This document shows, one piece after another, positions 60,450-64,000 of a stretch of DNA of 64,000 nt. Source of the DNA: Lentimonas sp. CC4 (GTDB lineage: Bacteria; Verrucomicrobiota; Verrucomicrobiia; Opitutales; Coraliomargaritaceae); the NCBI RefSeq assembly GCF_902728235.1, contig NZ_CACVBO010000001.1:2814001-2878000 (forward strand), written 5' to 3'. Positions within the stretch are counted from its first letter, which is position 1. Each line of letters opens with the position of its first letter. The position numbers and the translations under genes were made by a program. The notes beneath the pieces are model-generated. The model was given only the letters and a program-made list of their open reading frames with translations, was not told where the DNA came from and did not search any database.

Positions 60450-63034
60450 TGCGCGCGATTTTTTGGATACTACCGTTGCTGCTGACACCGCTGCTTTACT
60501 CACAAAAGGTAGAGCCGGAGGTCGTTTCTTCGAATTCAGATGTGTTGGAGCAAGTCGATGCTGATGAACTGGAGTCGATGCCCGTCGAATTGGAAACTGT
60601 TCCCGTGCAGGTGGAAATGGTGAATCAGAGCTGGTTTACGGATCGCACTGGCAAGGCTGTGATTCATTTCCCTGAGTCCGTGGAGGCTGCTGAGGTGCTG
60701 CCCTCAGGTGTCAAAGGCTTGAGCTTTATTGATGTCGAGGTGCTTGATACGCCGGACTCTAAGTCAGGCAAGTCGGCTGCGATCGTGCGCTTTATACTAC
60801 GCGATACGGGTGTGGTAGTATTCCCTTTGTTGGAGTTTTTCAGTGAAACGAAGTGCTACCAGACGATTCCGCAACAAATCATGGTGGGCAAGCCTGTGCG
60901 ATCTGATGCGATGTCTGTGACGCTCGCGCCTGCGAAGACTCAAGTCTATGTCGGCGAGCCGCTGCGTGTGGATTTGGTGTGGCATTGTGACCTTGAGGCA
61001 GGGCGCCTGCAGGCGCTCAATTACTATCCGCAATTTTTTAATAATTCAGAAGTGCAGATCGTTATCCCACGTTCGACTGCTCCGGAGGATCAACAGGTGG
61101 GTTTACCGATCGGAGGCCGGCGCGTGATTGCTCAGCGGACTCTGATAGAGGGGCAGCCCAAAGCGCTTGGCACAGTCGAGTTGCCGCTGTTCTTACGTCT
61201 GACAAAGCCTGGAACCTATACACTGCCAGCGACTCGCTTAGAATGTGCGTATCTGCAGCAAGCGAATCGAAACTTTGGTCAGTATGCCGCGCACTTTAAT
61301 AACAGTTTGTTCGAGCCAGAGGAGTCGGATGTGCGCTATGAGCGTTTCTATGTGGAGACTGCGCCGATTACGATCGAAGTCTTGCCGCTCCCAGGTGAAG
61401 GCCGTGGGCTAAACTTCAGTGGCTTGTTTGAGCCGATTAAACTGGAAGTGGCGGTGACGCCCGAAGTGCTCAAGGTCGGGGATTTGATGCAGGCGGAGTT
61501 ACATGTTTATTCGGACGCGCCGCATGGGATGATCGAACTGCCTCGCTTGAGCCAGCAACGTGGCTTACGTGGGCGTTTTTTGGTGGATGACGATCTTGGT
61601 CGTGTTTGGCGTGGCAATGGCACGACGTTTCGTTGTCGTTTACGTGCGTTGACTACCGGTGTGGATGCGTTTCCGTCACTGCAGATTCAAACGTTCGATC
61701 CGGATACGGGTGAATATGTGATGCGTTCTACTGAGCCGATTGGTTTGATCGTGGAGGCGAATGAGGGGCAGGAATTTGTCGATCTAAAATCTTACAATGG
61801 TGTGGGTGTAACTTTAAGTGAACAGTCAGAAGGGATCTGGCATAATCAGGAAGCAAATGGGATGAGTGATCTAATTAATAATACTGTCGTGTGCCTGGCG
61901 TCATGGTTTTGGCTTTGGCTGCTACTGGGAGTTGTCGGTTTTCTCCTGATGCTGCCGGTGGTGCGTGAACGCCGACGTCGATCTTTGGATGCAAAGTATC
62001 GAGCGCGTGCGGAGGCCTATGAAGCATTTCTAAAAGTCACTGAGAATGATCCAGAAAAGTGGCCTGCTTTTGTGCAATTTCTAGCAGTGAGCTTCGATGC
62101 GCAAGGAAAGGCCTGGACGGTGCGTGATTCGAAACAGGCGCTACAAGCAATTGGCGTATCTGATGAAGACATCAAAACTGTGGTTGCGATTCACGTGGCG
62201 ACCGATGCACAGGACTACAGCGCGCAACATCCATCTGCGCAATTGAGTGCGCTCAATGCGGTGGGGAAGCGTATTTTAGGATTACTCGGTAAGGTGGCTC
62301 TCTTGCTTCTACTGGTGTTGGGGAATTTACCAACGTCGGCTCAAGCTTCCGATTGGACGGACGCCGAGGATTTGTTTCAACAGGCACTGGCTGCGCAAGC
62401 TGGTAGCGATGCCGCAGCGGCGCTCTATGCAGAGTCTGCGTTAAAATTTCAAGCGGTCGCTGAAGCGGGCGAGCGCCCAGGTGTCGCATGGTATAATGCC
62501 GGTAATGCTTGGTTTGAAACGGGTGCGTTAGGCCGCTCGATTGCCGCGTATCGGGAGGCGCAGATCTATCGTCCATTTGATGAGAAGGTAGCTGAAAACT
62601 TGGCCGCAGCACGTGCGCTGTCTCTGAATGATATTCCAGATGTCTCAACGTGGTGGTGGCAATGGCCGACGCTTTGGTTGCAGGCGTTGTTGCTCGTGTT
62701 GCTCTTCTTATTAGGTATTTCAGTCTTGGCGTATATGCGGTATCGCGGGCGTGTGCACTTGAGCGTGTGTTTGTTGCTGGCGCTAGTCTGTTGTGTGGTG
62801 TCAGGGCTTTGGTGTATGTCGGCGCAACTCGTCGATCAACATGGTGTGGTGATTGTGGATTCTGTGTTAGCGCGTAAAGGGCCGAGCTATGCGTATGCCG
62901 CAGCTTACCACGAACCACTGCATGATGGCGTCGAATTGACTCTGAAAGAAACGCGTGAAGAGTGGGGTTTGGTGTCACTCGTGGATGGTCGCGAGTGCTG
63001 GGTGCCGCTGACTCAGATACAGCTGATACGCTAA
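60449..63034 (+). CDS. BatD-type protein fused to BatE-like TPR and SH3-like regions
   Basis: 861 residues, start overlapping the previous stop (TAATG at 60447-60451). Signal peptide residues 1-18. Residues about 40-470 are the BatD beta-rich periplasmic part (SWFTDRTGKAVIHFPESVEA, TQVYVGEPLRVDLVWHCD, TPEVLKVGDLMQAELHVYSD). A helix near residue 485-505 is followed by cytosolic sequence. A hydrophobic segment at about 610-630 starts a second module: TPR (AWYNAGNAWFETGALGRSIAAYREAQIYRP, about 675-705), two helices and a C-terminal SH3-like segment (VLARKGPSYAYAAAYHEPLHDGVELTLKE) resembling BatE. Fusion of BatD and BatE roles is my inference. Confidence 0.85.
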   Translation: MRAIFWILPLLLTPLLYSQKVEPEVVSSNSDVLEQVDADELESMPVELETVPVQVEMVNQSWFTDRTGKAVIHFPESVEAAEVLPSGVKGLSFIDVEVLDTPDSKSGKSAAIVRFILRDTGVVVFPLLEFFSETKCYQTIPQQIMVGKPVRSDAMSVTLAPAKTQVYVGEPLRVDLVWHCDLEAGRLQALNYYPQFFNNSEVQIVIPRSTAPEDQQVGLPIGGRRVIAQRTLIEGQPKALGTVELPLFLRLTKPGTYTLPATRLECAYLQQANRNFGQYAAHFNNSLFEPEESDVRYERFYVETAPITIEVLPLPGEGRGLNFSGLFEPIKLEVAVTPEVLKVGDLMQAELHVYSDAPHGMIELPRLSQQRGLRGRFLVDDDLGRVWRGNGTTFRCRLRALTTGVDAFPSLQIQTFDPDTGEYVMRSTEPIGLIVEANEGQEFVDLKSYNGVGVTLSEQSEGIWHNQEANGMSDLINNTVVCLASWFWLWLLLGVVGFLLMLPVVRERRRRSLDAKYRARAEAYEAFLKVTENDPEKWPAFVQFLAVSFDAQGKAWTVRDSKQALQAIGVSDEDIKTVVAIHVATDAQDYSAQHPSAQLSALNAVGKRILGLLGKVALLLLLVLGNLPTSAQASDWTDAEDLFQQALAAQAGSDAAAALYAESALKFQAVAEAGERPGVAWYNAGNAWFETGALGRSIAAYREAQIYRPFDEKVAENLAAARALSLNDIPDVSTWWWQWPTLWLQALLLVLLFLLGISVLAYMRYRGRVHLSVCLLLALVCCVVSGLWCMSAQLVDQHGVVIVDSVLARKGPSYAYAAAYHEPLHDGVELTLKETREEWGLVSLVDGRECWVPLTQIQLIR

Positions 63035-63183
63035 GCTGTGGCAGCGCTTGGGTGTATTTCCCTGTGTGCCGTGGTATGCGTTATTTTCCGTAAATAAAAA
63101 TACGCTTAAAGTAGGCTTAAGGTTTACTTATGGTTCGCAGCAGCTACTCTGCACATCTGATTTATCGAATTAGAGTTCCTTGA

Positions 63184-64000
<817 letters not shown>

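Noticed and set aside
62253-62978. Open frame of 241 codons on the minus strand inside the BatD/E-like gene
   Set aside because: Opposite strand of a well-supported protein; arginine- and histidine-rich shadow translation.

Overview
The window is an ordinary stretch of chromosome from what is most likely a marine Verrucomicrobiota bacterium of the Opitutae/Puniceicoccales (Coraliomargarita-like) type. This rests on the combination of two DUF1080 secreted proteins, a PEP-CTERM protein with autotransporter-type beta repeats, a B12-dependent (class II) ribonucleotide reductase, a class III fructose bisphosphatase, BCCT and PutP type osmolyte transporters, and families of palindromic intergenic repeats. 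The taxonomic placement is inference. I see no phage, plasmid, insertion sequence or CRISPR array.

Layout. 1-1.7 kb: rdgB (cut by the window edge) and rsmH. 1.9-9.2 kb: a porin/BCCT transporter pair, a UPF0316 membrane protein, an exported glutaminase and a PutP-type symporter. 9.3-9.6 kb: a 241-bp nested palindromic element. 9.8-14.3 kb: an aldo/keto reductase, an APC permease and an FAD monooxygenase with a DnaJ-type zinc motif at its N-terminus. 14.4-20.0 kb: a nucleobase salvage locus (apt, hpt, an AzgA-type permease, upp, a UraA-type permease) beside a Tsx-like outer-membrane channel. 20.2-31.3 kb: DUF1080 proteins, a lone receiver domain, a PAP-like phosphoesterase, class III FBPase, and a run of small membrane/secreted proteins (two DoxX-like proteins, a DUF6503-like lipoprotein, a peroxiredoxin-like protein, and a secreted protein of a family I associate with Bacteroidota). 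31.6-34.2 kb: a RidA protein and two orphans. 34.4-39.4 kb: nrdJ divergent from sufS-sufU. 39.6-42.3 kb: a three-gene type III polyketide cluster, convergent with a dodecin. 42.6-43.0 kb: three tandem copies of a 125-bp palindromic repeat. 43.0-47.3 kb: cobA/hemD fusion, hemC, ilvC, ilvN and tRNA-Val, all on the minus strand. 47.5-54.6 kb: a large hybrid histidine kinase, a nitrilase-family amidase, rpe, a 5'-truncated PEP-CTERM protein and a glyoxalase-like protein. 54.7-63.0 kb: a MoxR/DUF58/Bat operon of six tightly packed genes. From 63.2 kb: the start of pyruvate:ferredoxin oxidoreductase.

How the genes work together. The clearest functional units are (a) nucleobase import and salvage, possibly from outer-membrane channel to phosphoribosyltransferase; (b) the Bat operon, with MoxR ATPase, DUF58 and two VWA proteins plus BatC/BatD/BatE-like modules carried as fusions; (c) tetrapyrrole synthesis (hemC, cobA/hemD) next to valine/isoleucine synthesis (ilvN, ilvC) headed by a valine tRNA; (d) SUF-type Fe-S assembly; (e) a methyltransferase / flavin oxidoreductase / type III PKS cassette of unknown product. 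No dedicated DNA-binding regulator is encoded; regulation visible in the sequence is limited to a candidate NrdR-box pair before nrdJ, several hairpins and good terminators.

I did not find a clear new defence or mobile system. The items most worth a second look are the type III PKS cassette, the zinc-motif/FAD fusion, the tRNA-Val-ilvN-ilvC arrangement, the fused Bat genes, and the dispersed palindromic repeat families.
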